DNA of 64,000 nucleotides from GCA-2684655 sp051278165 (lineage in GTDB: Bacteria > Planctomycetota > UBA1135 > UBA2386), in NCBI GenBank assembly GCA_051278165.1, contig JBNMNW010000001.1, positions 1 to 64,000 on the forward strand, given 5' to 3'. The notes beneath the pieces were generated by a model, which saw nothing but the letters and a program-made list of their open reading frames with translations, did not search any database and was not told where the DNA came from. Position numbers and translations under genes: made by a program. Positions 1 through 8,531 of this stretch are shown here, piece by piece. Numbering within the stretch: position 1 is the first letter of the stretch; each line of letters starts with the position of its first letter.

Positions 1-289
1 AATTGGCTGCCACCAACTCGGCGAGCGCGCGCAGCAGGGCGTCGGCGTCGGGGCCCTTAGCCTCGAGCTCAAGTTCCACGCCGTGCTCGGCAGCGAGCAT
101 CATCATGCCCATGATCGACTTGCCATCGACCCGCTCCTCGTTGTCGGTGCGGCCGACCTGCAACTCGCTCGCATACGCGTTTGCCGTCTGCACAAACAGA
201 TGCGCCGGTCGCGCGTGCAAACCGTGACGATTTCCAAGGGTGACCCTCGCGGTGCGAGGTTCTTCGCTGCCAGTCGTGGATTCACTCAT
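1..289 (-). CDS. ptsH: HPr phosphocarrier protein (3' end cut by window)
   Basis: This is the phosphocarrier of the phosphotransferase system, which passes phosphate from enzyme I to EIIA proteins in the cytoplasm. My translation shows the active-site motif GLHARPA with the phosphorylatable His at residue 25, after a roughly 10-residue N-terminal extension. A KSIMG motif (Ser58) matches the regulatory Ser46 of Gram-positive-type HPr, so an HPr kinase may act on it. About 96 codons are visible and the protein is close to complete. It follows ptsN on the same strand after about 40 bp. No sugar-specific permease is nearby, so a regulatory PTS is likely (inference). Confidence 0.9.
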   Translation of the reverse strand, partial: MSESTTGSEEPRTARVTLGNRHGLHARPAHLFVQTANAYASELQVGRTDNEERVDGKSIMGMMMLAAEHGVELELEAKGPDADALLRALAELVAAN

Positions 290-328
290 GATGGGTTCGG
301 TCACGTCAACTCACTCACTCAAGACAGC

Positions 329-793
329 CTACTCTTTGCCGCTCATTTCGAGCAGCAGGTCACGCATGGCTTCCTCACCGTCCGCATCGAGCAGGAAGCG
401 GCGGAAGTCCGAGTTGCGCGCCAAACTGGCAATCCAGCGCAGACACTGCAAGTGTGCCTCCGGCTCGTTCGTCGGCGACACAAGCATGAAGAACACATGC
501 ACCGGTCGACCGTCGATCGCCTGCCACTCAAGGCCCGACCGACAGCGCGCCATGACGAGCGAAACGCCTTTGACGTCCTCACCCTTCACATGTGGCACGG
601 CGACTCCATTGCCGAGGCCGGTAGAGCCGATCGCTTCACGATCAGACAAGCGCTTGCCTAGCGCCATGTGTGCAGATTCAGGGAATGCGCCGGCTTTTCC
701 AGCTGCGGCGAGCAGTTCTTTTAATGCAGCATCCTTAGTGGTGACTGCGAGCTCGCTGATCATTGCGCTGGTTTGGACCAGATTGCGAATCAT
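329..793 (-). CDS. ptsN: PTS EIIA-Ntr type protein
   Basis: This is a nitrogen-type EIIA domain protein that accepts phosphate from HPr and usually regulates other proteins instead of moving sugar. The motif GNGVAVPH carries the phosphorylated His at residue 68 of the chosen 154-residue form, close to His73 of E. coli PtsN. The reading frame continues upstream to 910, but those 39 residues do not resemble the family, so I start at the ATG at 793. No clear Shine-Dalgarno site precedes it. The order hpf-ptsN-ptsH resembles the rpoN-hpf-ptsN-ptsO group of Proteobacteria, but the dcw cluster sits upstream here and rpoN is not in the window. Confidence 0.88.
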   Translation of the reverse strand: MIRNLVQTSAMISELAVTTKDAALKELLAAAGKAGAFPESAHMALGKRLSDREAIGSTGLGNGVAVPHVKGEDVKGVSLVMARCRSGLEWQAIDGRPVHVFFMLVSPTNEPEAHLQCLRWIASLARNSDFRRFLLDADGEEAMRDLLLEMSGKE

Positions 794-1235
794 TGGCGAG
801 GAGTGTGCGAAAAGCACTGCCCCGGCGCAACGGTCGTTGTGCCCGAATAACACGGGTCTTTGCAGGTTCCCGCGGGCCTCGGGACGCAAAAACTCGATCA
901 CATGAGGCAATCGCCCGAATCCAGACGATCAGACTCCCTATGCCAAGGGTCGGTCAGCACCATGGATGTGCTCCTCAGTGCCACCACCGGCAGGAAGGTG
1001 ATCAACCCGCGACATATGACGGAACGACCTACATGTCTGCGTAATCTAGTCTGCCGCGTAATCGTTTGACCGCGTAATCATAGCGCCGGAGATTCGAACG
1101 ACCGTGGGCACATTACATTGCCGACGGCCGTTGCATGGTTCGACTAAGCGGCCCCGTAAGTCTGAGCGCCGGAGACTTGGCCCCGAAAATCCGGAGGCCT
1201 TACTCGACGCCCCTTCCGGGACGACCCTTCTTGGG
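794..1235. other. Non-coding gap between hpf and ptsN
   Basis: No convincing gene is seen in this 440 bp. It contains three near-identical copies of CGCGTAATC (entered separately) and two copies of GCGCCGGAGA at 1083-1092 and 1166-1175. A ptsN promoter could lie here. The TTCGAA near 1093 resembles a tRNA T-loop, but its flanks do not form the T stem. Confidence 0.5.
1037..1079. repeat. Three 10-bp repeats, 16-17 bp apart
   Basis: CTGCGTAATC (1037-1046), CCGCGTAATC (1054-1063) and CCGCGTAATC (1070-1079) form a short imperfect direct repeat. The spacing of roughly 1.5 helical turns would suit either a repeated regulatory site or a decayed tandem duplication. Its function is unknown. Confidence 0.6.
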
Positions 1236-1655
1236 CTACTCGTCGAGAGTCTTGCGCACCGCGTCTTCGAACGTCTCTTCGTCCGGAGCAGCTGGTGGCT
1301 CGTGCGCCTCGGCAATGCGAGCTCGTTCTTCCTTGGCGCCGGGAAACTTGTGATGCGTCAGCTTGTCATGCAGCTTACGCAACTGAGCTTCCATCTTGTC
1401 GACGAGCATGTCGATCGTACCAGAGAAGGACTCGCCGCGATCTTTTGCGATGTGCGGCGCCCCCTTTCTCATGTGAACGATCAACTCGATCTCGGGATTC
1501 TCGTGCGCGTGATCCGCCACCACTTCAACTCGCGTGAGCAAGTCATGGAACCGAGCAAGACGCGCAAGCTTCTTGCTTGCATGCTCCTGCATGCGTTCGG
1601 TGATGTGATCGTGACGGCCTTTGAATTCGATTCTGACTTCTGAGTCTGCAGTCAT
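1236..1655 (-). CDS. hpf: Ribosome hibernation-promoting factor (HPF/RaiA family)
   Basis: This 139-residue protein belongs to the RaiA/HPF family, which binds the 30S decoding region and inactivates ribosomes in stationary phase. It shows the family pattern: FKGRH followed by a helix with ERMQEHASKKLARL, then beta strands ending in ELIVHMRKG, then DMLVDKMEAQLRKLHDKL. The length fits the short HPF form plus a charged tail, and the C-terminal dimerisation domain of long HPF is missing. An AGGT-rich ribosome site precedes the ATG. It lies between murB and ptsN on the same strand. Confidence 0.88.
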   Translation of the reverse strand: MTADSEVRIEFKGRHDHITERMQEHASKKLARLARFHDLLTRVEVVADHAHENPEIELIVHMRKGAPHIAKDRGESFSGTIDMLVDKMEAQLRKLHDKLTHHKFPGAKEERARIAEAHEPPAAPDEETFEDAVRKTLDE

Positions 1656-1741
1656 TCAGTTACCTCGTGTTAGCCAACTCTATCGACGTTCTGCGGATCG
1701 ATCCGCGCCTATAAGAACAACTTAGTCCGAAGACGAGCCAC

Positions 1742-2782
1742 TCACGAACTGGAACGCTCGGGGAATCCCCAGAACTTTACCTCCGGCTCAAGTTCGACGC
1801 CGAATCGCTCACGAACTCGATTACGCACTTGATCCATCAGCGCGACGAAATCCGCCGCGGTGCCCGTGTTGTCGTTGACGAAGTAATTGGCGTGCTTGTC
1901 GGAGACCTGCACCCCATTGACGCTCATCGTTTTGCAGCCTGACGCTTCCACCAGCCTACCGGCAGCGTCTCCTTCTGGGTTCTGCCAGACACAACCAACG
2001 CTGCGCTGAGCGACCGGCTGAGTCTTGTTACGCGCCTGCAACGATGACGAGAAGCGTTCGAAGATTGCTTCGGGGCTGTCTGGCTCGAGTTCAAACGTTG
2101 CCTGAACGACGATCGCACCTTCGAGGCAACCATCACGATAACGCGGCGACAAGTCTTCGCGGGCACGGATGCCAAGGCGGCCATCCCGCTCCACGACCGT
2201 CAACGAAACCAAATGCTCAAACGTCTCGCCAGCGCGCGTGCCAGCATTCATGGCAACGGCGCCGCCGACTTCTGCTGGAATGCCGGTCAGCTTTTCTAAA
2301 CCTGCGAGTCCAGCGTCCTTGGTCACGCGCAACAAACTCGGCAAGGTCACACCAGCCCCAACGGTCACGCGGTTGTCTTCGCGACTGATGCGATTGAGGT
2401 TGCTGAGGTGCATCACAACGCCACCCACACCAGTGTCAGCGCAAAGGATATTGCTGCCGCCACCAAGCATGTGTAGCGGCAAGTTGTGTTCACGACACGT
2501 GCGCACGAGCAGCGCGACATCTTGCTCGCCAAACGGTTCGACGAAGCAATCCGCGGCACCACCGATGCGCAAGTGCATCATCGGCGCCAACGGCACCGCC
2601 AATCGAACCGCACCACCCAGAGTGGCGAATAGAGATTGGTAGTCCGGAAGAGAACCGTCCGGTGATGGACCGTCGAAAACAGGTCCGGTGCTGGCGGAGG
2701 CGATCGGTGATCGTCGCGGCAACGCCGCGTCAGAGTCCGGCAACGATGTCCTCCACGGCGGTGTCGATATCGCCGGCACCAA
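1742..2782 (-). CDS. murB: UDP-N-acetylenolpyruvoylglucosamine reductase
   Basis: MurB is the FAD enzyme that reduces UDP-GlcNAc-enolpyruvate to UDP-MurNAc in the cytoplasm. The 346 residues show LRIGGAADCF, GGGSNIL, the FAD-binding GIPAEVGGAVAMNAG, and a C-terminal part ending ELEPEVKFWG. The segment SVGCVWQNP places Cys264 where most MurB enzymes have the proton-donating serine (GSFFKNP or GSVFQRP). The start overlaps the end of murC by 53 bp, which suggests translational coupling; the first ~50 residues are poorly conserved, so the true start could lie further in. This is the last gene of the dcw cluster here. Confidence 0.95.
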   Translation of the reverse strand: MVPAISTPPWRTSLPDSDAALPRRSPIASASTGPVFDGPSPDGSLPDYQSLFATLGGAVRLAVPLAPMMHLRIGGAADCFVEPFGEQDVALLVRTCREHNLPLHMLGGGSNILCADTGVGGVVMHLSNLNRISREDNRVTVGAGVTLPSLLRVTKDAGLAGLEKLTGIPAEVGGAVAMNAGTRAGETFEHLVSLTVVERDGRLGIRAREDLSPRYRDGCLEGAIVVQATFELEPDSPEAIFERFSSSLQARNKTQPVAQRSVGCVWQNPEGDAAGRLVEASGCKTMSVNGVQVSDKHANYFVNDNTGTAADFVALMDQVRNRVRERFGVELEPEVKFWGFPERSSS

Positions 2783-4292
2783 GAACCATGACCACGTCGC
2801 CCGCGCGCCGATGCTCGGCTACGACCTTGGCTAGGCCGCCGACCGGCCCCGCATAATGGGCATCACAACCGTGCTCGCGCACGCCGTTGACCAAATCGCC
2901 GGCACTGACAGACGCCATGATCTCGTCAGTCTCGCGCGCACCGTAGATCTCCGCGACAAGCGTCGTGTCGGCCTGCGCCAACGCGAGCGCAAACGCATCC
3001 AGCAAGAACAAGGTGCGTTGGTATTGATGCGGTTGGAACACAACCAGCAGGCGCTTGCCGGGGAAGCGACGGCGCGACGCGGCGAGCACCGCCTCGATCT
3101 CGGCTGGGTGGTGCGCATAGTCGTTCACGAGCATGCCACCAGCTGGACCTTCATGTATTTCGTAGCGGCGACGCACGCCGCCGAAATTGGAAATGCCCTC
3201 GCAGGCGCCAGCCATATTAGCCCCTGCAATGTGTGCCAAACCCAGCGCAAACATGCCATTGAGCATATTGTGGCGGCCCACCATCGACATGTTGATGCGT
3301 GGCATTCGCTCACCAAGCAACACCGGGTCGAACGAGAAGCAACCGAGCTTCTCGACCACATCGACGGCGCGGATATCAGCCCATAAGCCGGAGCCGACGG
3401 TCAGGATTTCTACGTCACTGCGCAGACTCGACAACACCGCCTTAGGCACCGTCTCTTCGACCAGCGCGGTACCACCGGGACGAACCCGCGCGAGGTAGCC
3501 GGCGAACGCTTCGATCAACTCGTCGGTCGATGGGTAGCAATCGAAATGGTCGTGATCAAGGTTGAGGATGGCTGCACCAAACGGGCGCAGGTTGTGGAAG
3601 CTGCGGTTGAACTCACACGCCTCGACAACAAATCCGGCGCCCTTGCCACCGTAGCCGTTGCCACCTAGCTCCGGGACCTCGCCGCCAATCAGGTGCGAAG
3701 GATCGCGGCCAGCGCCGCGCAACGCAGCAACCGTCAAGCCAGTCGTTGAAGTCTTCCCGTGCGTGCCGCCGATCGCCAGCGTGCGACGGCCTTCGCTGAG
3801 ACGGCCGACGGCCTCGGCGTAGAGCAAGGACGTGAAGCCCTGACGAACACACTGCTGCACTTCGGCATCAGCGAGTGGCACCGCCGCACTGCGAATGACG
3901 TAGCCATCCGCCCCAACGATGCGAGCCGTCTGGCAGCCGTTCCAAACATCGTGGCCTTCTTCGACGAGGCCATCGACAACCGCGCCGCCAGCACTATCAC
4001 TACCACTGACGATGCCACCGATGCCGGCGAGCAACCGTGCCAAGCCGCTCATGCCCGAACCGCCGACGCCTACGAAGTGGAAGCGACGCGAACCGAAGCT
4101 CGTGCCGGCGATCCCCTCGGGTGCGGCAGGTTCATCGTTCGGGGTCGTCACGGCTGGAATCACGGCTGGGATCACTGGCTGTATCACTGACTGTATCGCT
4201 GGTAAGGCCACTGCTGGTTGCTGCGAATGACCAGGAACGGAAACCTGGCCCGAGCCCGATCCGGGGGTCGGCCTGGGCGAAGTAGCGCTCAA
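2730..4292 (-). CDS. murC: UDP-N-acetylmuramate--L-alanine ligase
   Basis: MurC adds the first amino acid, L-Ala, to UDP-MurNAc using ATP. Motifs are VGVGGSGMSGLA (N-terminal nucleotide fold), the ATP loop GGTHGKTST, NDYAHHPAE and FQPHQYQRT. At 520 residues it is longer than usual (~460-490) because of a ~65-residue low-complexity N-terminal extension rich in Pro and Val-Ile, encoded by a 12-bp tandem repeat. The ATG overlaps the murG stop as ATGA, which supports this start. Chlamydiae fuse MurC to Ddl; there is no fusion here. Confidence 0.96.
   Translation of the reverse strand: MSATSPRPTPGSGSGQVSVPGHSQQPAVALPAIQSVIQPVIPAVIPAVTTPNDEPAAPEGIAGTSFGSRRFHFVGVGGSGMSGLARLLAGIGGIVSGSDSAGGAVVDGLVEEGHDVWNGCQTARIVGADGYVIRSAAVPLADAEVQQCVRQGFTSLLYAEAVGRLSEGRRTLAIGGTHGKTSTTGLTVAALRGAGRDPSHLIGGEVPELGGNGYGGKGAGFVVEACEFNRSFHNLRPFGAAILNLDHDHFDCYPSTDELIEAFAGYLARVRPGGTALVEETVPKAVLSSLRSDVEILTVGSGLWADIRAVDVVEKLGCFSFDPVLLGERMPRINMSMVGRHNMLNGMFALGLAHIAGANMAGACEGISNFGGVRRRYEIHEGPAGGMLVNDYAHHPAEIEAVLAASRRRFPGKRLLVVFQPHQYQRTLFLLDAFALALAQADTTLVAEIYGARETDEIMASVSAGDLVNGVREHGCDAHYAGPVGGLAKVVAEHRRAGDVVMVLGAGDIDTAVEDIVAGL
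4147..4200. repeat. 12-bp tandem repeat inside murC
   Basis: Four full copies and a partial one of a 12-bp unit related to ATCACGGCTGGG run from 4147 to about 4200. On the coding strand they encode a VIPA/VIQP-type four-residue repeat in the N-terminal extension of MurC. The unit is a multiple of three, so changes in copy number keep the frame. Confidence 0.85.
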
Positions 4293-5458
4293 GCAACCCC
4301 TCCACGACGAGCCGCGGCACCGCGCTCTCCGGATGCCTGGCGCGACGTATTGGGTTTGGGCCCAGCCTTCGGTTGCTCGCCTCCGAGCACGTGCTGCACA
4401 TCTTGGAGGATCGCATCGGCGGCATCCAGACGGCGCAACTTGCGGCCGTTATCTGCCATCGCCCGTAGACGTGATGGCTCCGACAACAATCCCTCGACCA
4501 ACTGCGTCAACGCAACTTGGTTGAGGCCCTGCTCCTCTTGAATGATCGCTGCGCCAACCGACTCAAGAACGCGTGCGTTGTGCCATTGCTGGCGATCCTT
4601 GTGATGCGGATACGGAATGATGATTGCTGCGCGTCCGACCGCCATCAGTTCGGCAATCGTGGTGCCGCCACCGCGACAAATCACCAAGTCCGCCGCAGCA
4701 AACAAGCGATCCATGTCCGCCGCGACGGCGCGCACATGGGCCACGTTGTCACGCGCCACATCGGCGTAACGGTGACGCACCGACGCGTCGTTGCCAAGCC
4801 CGGACAAGTGCATGACCTGCATCTTGCTCTGCACTCGCTGCAGCGCCGCCGGCACCACTTCGTTGAGCACGCGAGCTCCTTGGCTGCCGCCGGTGATCAG
4901 AACCACTGGCTCATCTGCTTGCAGTCCCAGCGAACGCCTCGCGTCTCCCTTGTCGACGCGGCCAAAGCCACTGCGCAGTGGTGTGCCGGTGAACTTGCCG
5001 CGCGCATGCCGTTCGCCCGCGCCAGGCAAGCCAACATACATGCGCTTGGCAAGGGGCAGCAACCAACGGTTGGCGCGACCCGTGACGGCGTTCTGCTCCA
5101 ACAAAAATAGCGGAATACGCAGGCTTCGCGCCGCGAGGGCAACTGGCACACTCGCCCTGCCACCGGTGCTGATGACGCCCCGAATCTGGTGCTCACGCAA
5201 GTGCCGACGGGCCGCCATCGTCGCGCGGATTAGCCAGACTGGCAAACTGCCAGGTGAACTACCGCTGCGCGGCACTTCGACCGAAGTGACGTCGGGAAGC
5301 TCGCGGCGAACGAGTTCTCGTTCGACATCGCGGCCTTCCGTCACGAGCAAAGGCTCATGGCCGGCCTCCTGCATCGAACGAGCGAGCACCAGCGCGGGCA
5401 TTAGATGCCCACCGGTGCCGCCGCTGACCAGGCAAACACGTCCGGTCGCTTTGACCAC
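4289..5458 (-). CDS. murG: UDP-GlcNAc:lipid I transferase
   Basis: MurG is the glycosyltransferase that turns lipid I into lipid II at the inner face of the membrane. It shows the GGTGGHLMPA loop near residue 14, GGSQGARVLNE in the middle, and the donor-binding region CRGGGTTIAELMAVGRAAIIIPYPHHKDRQQ split here only for length. The 389 residues fit the family, with a short basic tail at the C-terminus. The start is a GTG that shares one base with the stop of the LysM gene (TAGTG), and the 3' end overlaps murC by 4 bp. Confidence 0.95.
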   Translation of the reverse strand: MVKATGRVCLVSGGTGGHLMPALVLARSMQEAGHEPLLVTEGRDVERELVRRELPDVTSVEVPRSGSSPGSLPVWLIRATMAARRHLREHQIRGVISTGGRASVPVALAARSLRIPLFLLEQNAVTGRANRWLLPLAKRMYVGLPGAGERHARGKFTGTPLRSGFGRVDKGDARRSLGLQADEPVVLITGGSQGARVLNEVVPAALQRVQSKMQVMHLSGLGNDASVRHRYADVARDNVAHVRAVAADMDRLFAAADLVICRGGGTTIAELMAVGRAAIIIPYPHHKDRQQWHNARVLESVGAAIIQEEQGLNQVALTQLVEGLLSEPSRLRAMADNGRKLRRLDAADAILQDVQHVLGGEQPKAGPKPNTSRQASGERGAAARRGGVA

Positions 5459-6225
5459 TACTTGAGCGGAAGTTTGATCCTGCTACCGGGGATCATGTGA
5501 GTCGGGTTGACGTTCGGGTTGAGAGCCTGGAGTTCACGAGCTCGACTTCGCGCCTTGAACTCGATCCAGGCAATATGCTCAAAGGTGTCGCCTGGGCTGA
5601 TCGTGTAGGTGCGGAAGTCTGCCGAAGTCGCGACCGTATCAGCCTTGCTCTTGCCACTCGCCGGAAGAATCAGCACCTGGCCGATCTTCAGAGTATCGCC
5701 AAGCCCACGGTTCAGCTTGCGGATGTCGCTGACATAGCGAATGCTACCCAGCTGCTTCTGCGCGATGCGGCCGAGAATGTCGCCCTTTTTGACCGTGTAG
5801 TTGCGCGTCGTAGCGACCGGCTCAGGCTTCACCACCGGTGGTTTGCCAACCGGTGGCTTGCCAACAGGTGGCTTGCCAACAGGTGGCTTGCCAACAAGCG
5901 GCTTCTCGTCCACCGGCTTCTGCTCGACCTGCAGCTTCGGCTTCGAGCTCGCACGCGACGACTTCACCGGCTGCAGCAGCGACTGCACTATCCCGAAACT
6001 GCCTGGCTCTGACCGCGAGCTGTTGCTGTCTGGGATAAAGTTGCCGAGCGTTAGTTGCGAGTTAGCAGGACCAACCGGCCTACCGCTAGCACCAAGGCGC
6101 ATCGACACGACTTCGCTCTTCTGCTGGAGAGATGGCGAATCAGGGTTACCCCAAATCGTCACACCCAGAATGAGGAAGATGACCAAGCACAGGACATAGA
6201 GTCCGTATTTTTCAAGTTGACCCAT
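5458..6225 (-). CDS. Membrane-anchored protein with two LysM domains
   Basis: This is a probable peptidoglycan-binding protein anchored in the inner membrane. Residues ~7-26 form one transmembrane helix, followed by a Ser/Pro-rich linker with a five-residue KPPVG repeat. LysM domain 1 (about residues 140-190, with YTVKKGDILGRIAQ) and LysM domain 2 (about 206-254, with YTISPGDTFEHIAW) follow. A GGAGG ribosome site favours the ATG at 6225 over the GTG at 6228. It sits between ftsW and murG and may be a divisome or wall-scaffolding factor (inference). LysM genes are not standard dcw members. Confidence 0.85.
   Translation of the reverse strand: MGQLEKYGLYVLCLVIFLILGVTIWGNPDSPSLQQKSEVVSMRLGASGRPVGPANSQLTLGNFIPDSNSSRSEPGSFGIVQSLLQPVKSSRASSKPKLQVEQKPVDEKPLVGKPPVGKPPVGKPPVGKPPVVKPEPVATTRNYTVKKGDILGRIAQKQLGSIRYVSDIRKLNRGLGDTLKIGQVLILPASGKSKADTVATSADFRTYTISPGDTFEHIAWIEFKARSRARELQALNPNVNPTHMIPGSRIKLPLK
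5837..5896. repeat. 15-bp tandem repeat, four copies
   Basis: Four copies of GGTGGCTTGCCAACA (the first with two changes) lie head to tail. They encode the KPPVG linker of the LysM protein. Three copies are identical, which points to recent or continuing copy-number change. Confidence 0.92.
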
Positions 6226-6253
6226 CACACCCTCCGGTCCTTTCGGATCCGCA

Positions 6254-7393
6254 TCAAGTAACTAGTTCGTCGGCGGTACGGAACGACTCGGCGCGATCTG
6301 CGCGCACTGCGTTACCGATCAAACCCACCGCCGCTAAACAAAACACAAGACTCGTTCCGCCCGTCGAGACGAACGGCAAGTCAATACCTTTAGCTGGAGC
6401 CCACCCGCTGACCACGAGTAGGTTCACAGCCGCCTGCATGCAGACCATGAGAGCATAGCCGCACACGACGTAGCGCAGGAATGGATCCCGAACCTGTCGA
6501 ACCAAGCGGTAACAGACATACCCGAAGATCGTGTACGAGCCGAGCACGAACAACGATCCTAGGTAACCGAACTCCTCCGCGATGATCGCGAACACGAAGT
6601 CGTTGTGCGCTTCCGGCACGTAGTTCATCTTCATCCAGCCCTGTCCGAGGCCGCGACCAAACGCGCCACCGGAACCGACCGCGATCAAGCCAAGGCCGAC
6701 CTGCGAGTCTGGAGTGGTCTGGAACAGATCTACGATGCGGCGGCGCACGTAGTCGTGCTGCGTCGCGAGCAAGACCATCAACGCCAGCCCCGATACCGCG
6801 AACGGCGCGAAGTGCATGAATCGCACGCCAGCCACCAACGATAGGCAGCTAGCCAGCATCACGGCGAGCAACGCATTGCCATTATCGGGCTGGGTCGCCA
6901 ACGCTAGCGCCAGCAACATCGCGCACCCCATCGCTGGCAGGAAGCCACGCTTGAAGCTCGACAACCCGGTTCCGGCGCGCGCCAACAACCAGGAAACCGC
7001 CAATACCAAGAAGAAGCGCGCGGGCTCTACGGGCTGGAATTGCTGGCTACCGACGTGAATCCACCGAGCCGCACCGTGCGAGGAGCCGCTGAGAACATGC
7101 GGCAACAAACACGCAACAACGGCACAGAAGAAGAGCGGGATCGCGGCACGGCGGATCAGGCGCATGGGCGTCAACGCCGCAAACATGAACGCAACCAGGC
7201 CCATCAGCAGCTTCAGACCCTGCGACTTCATGACGACCATGGGGCCAGCTTCGAGCTGTGAGCCGCGCACCGACACGGCCATCACCATGCCCAGGCAACA
7301 GAGCGCCATCACCACCAGCATCAGCCAGTCGAGTTCACGCACATGTTCGGAAGACTTGGCTTTTGCAGCCGCTCGTCGTGGGATCGCCGTCAT
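6254..7393 (-). CDS. ftsW: FtsW/RodA family peptidoglycan polymerase (SEDS)
   Basis: This is a SEDS glycosyltransferase that polymerises lipid II with its partner class B PBP. About ten membrane helices are visible. Family motifs are QPDNGNALL, GRGLGQGWMKMNYVPEAHNDF with the conserved extracellular loop acid, EEFGYLG, and the C-terminal GIDLPFVSTGGTS. The 379 residues match FtsW. I call it FtsW from its position between mraY and murG. The start lies 7 bp after the mraY stop. Confidence 0.93.
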   Translation of the reverse strand: MTAIPRRAAAKAKSSEHVRELDWLMLVVMALCCLGMVMAVSVRGSQLEAGPMVVMKSQGLKLLMGLVAFMFAALTPMRLIRRAAIPLFFCAVVACLLPHVLSGSSHGAARWIHVGSQQFQPVEPARFFLVLAVSWLLARAGTGLSSFKRGFLPAMGCAMLLALALATQPDNGNALLAVMLASCLSLVAGVRFMHFAPFAVSGLALMVLLATQHDYVRRRIVDLFQTTPDSQVGLGLIAVGSGGAFGRGLGQGWMKMNYVPEAHNDFVFAIIAEEFGYLGSLFVLGSYTIFGYVCYRLVRQVRDPFLRYVVCGYALMVCMQAAVNLLVVSGWAPAKGIDLPFVSTGGTSLVFCLAAVGLIGNAVRADRAESFRTADELVT

Positions 7394-7400
7394 GTTTTGA

Positions 7401-8531
7401 CTACCTCACCTTGAAGAGCAGAAGACTGCACATCGCGAGCAGCGCCGAGATAATCCACGTGCGGGTCACGACTCGGGTCTCTGGCATGCCGCCGAATTGG
7501 AAGTGGTGGTGCAACGGTGCACAGCGGAATATTCGCTTGCCGCGCAGCTTGAACGAGCCAACTTGCAGGATCACCGACAACGCCTCGGCAACGAAGACGC
7601 CGCCAACGACAAACAGCACGAGTTCGGTGCGACTGATCAGAGCGGCGTAAGCGAGCGCTCCGCCCAAGCCGAGACTGCCAACATCGCCCATGAAGACCAG
7701 CGCTGGCGCCGCGTTGAACCACAAGAAGCCCAGCGTGCCGCCGAGCAAAGCCGCCATCAGCACAGCCATCTCGCCAGCGCCCGCGACGTGCGGCACCAGC
7801 AGGTATTCGGACCAGTCGACCCGACCAACCGCGTAGGTAATCGCCGCGTAGGCAATCGCCGAGGTCGCCACGCAACCGGCCGCAAGCCCATCGAGGCCAT
7901 CGGTCAAGTTGACGGCGTTGGCCGCGCCCGTCAGCACCAGCACGCAAAGGAACAGGAAGGGCACGCCCCACCAGACACTCAGGTTGACGCCGAAGTCTTT
8001 GACGAACGGGATGTAGAGGTGTGGGCCACCCTGATCGGACTGCAGTGCAGCCGGGCCAAGTAGCCACAAGCCAACCAACAGCGCCATGATCGTCAGCGCA
8101 CCCTGCTTCTCACGCTTGGAGATGCCGCGTTTCTTCTCGCCCGACTTGCCTTGCTTGAGCTTGACCCAGTCATCCCATAGGCCGACTGCGGCAAAGCCAG
8201 CAATCAGCACAATCGCCGGTAACGAGTAGCGATTGACGCCATCGAAGCGCAACCACAGCGCCGCCGACAAAAGGATCGAGCCAATCACGAACAGCCCGCC
8301 CATCGTAGGCGTGCCAGCCTTGGCCTTGTGCAGTTCTTCGAGCTTCTGTGAGCCCGTGCCATCGAGGCGCTCAGCGACGCCTTGGCGTGACAACCAGCGA
8401 ATGACCATCGGGCCAATCACGATGCACAACAAGAACGCGGTCACGGCAGCACCCCCAGCGCGGACGGAGATGTAGCCGAGCAGCCGGCAAACATCATCCG
8501 AGAACAGGTAGGGCGCCAGCCAGTGAAGCAT
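7401..8531 (-). CDS. mraY: Phospho-MurNAc-pentapeptide translocase
   Basis: MraY transfers phospho-MurNAc-pentapeptide to undecaprenyl phosphate to make lipid I. The 376 residues hold about ten helices and the diagnostic motifs KAGTPTMGG, DDWVKLK, NAVNLTDGLDGLA, FMGDVGSLGLG and APLHHHFQ. A somewhat long basic loop (GKSGEKKRGISKREK) follows the DDW motif. The ATG shares one base with the murF stop (TAATG). Confidence 0.96.
   Translation of the reverse strand: MLHWLAPYLFSDDVCRLLGYISVRAGGAAVTAFLLCIVIGPMVIRWLSRQGVAERLDGTGSQKLEELHKAKAGTPTMGGLFVIGSILLSAALWLRFDGVNRYSLPAIVLIAGFAAVGLWDDWVKLKQGKSGEKKRGISKREKQGALTIMALLVGLWLLGPAALQSDQGGPHLYIPFVKDFGVNLSVWWGVPFLFLCVLVLTGAANAVNLTDGLDGLAAGCVATSAIAYAAITYAVGRVDWSEYLLVPHVAGAGEMAVLMAALLGGTLGFLWFNAAPALVFMGDVGSLGLGGALAYAALISRTELVLFVVGGVFVAEALSVILQVGSFKLRGKRIFRCAPLHHHFQFGGMPETRVVTRTWIISALLAMCSLLLFKVR

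Noticed and set aside
1080..1180. tRNA-like stretch with TTCGAA
   Set aside because: The flanking bases do not form a T stem or an acceptor stem on either strand.
5837..5896. Repeat array considered as a CRISPR-like element
   Set aside because: The units are contiguous without spacers and are translated in frame, so it is a simple tandem repeat.
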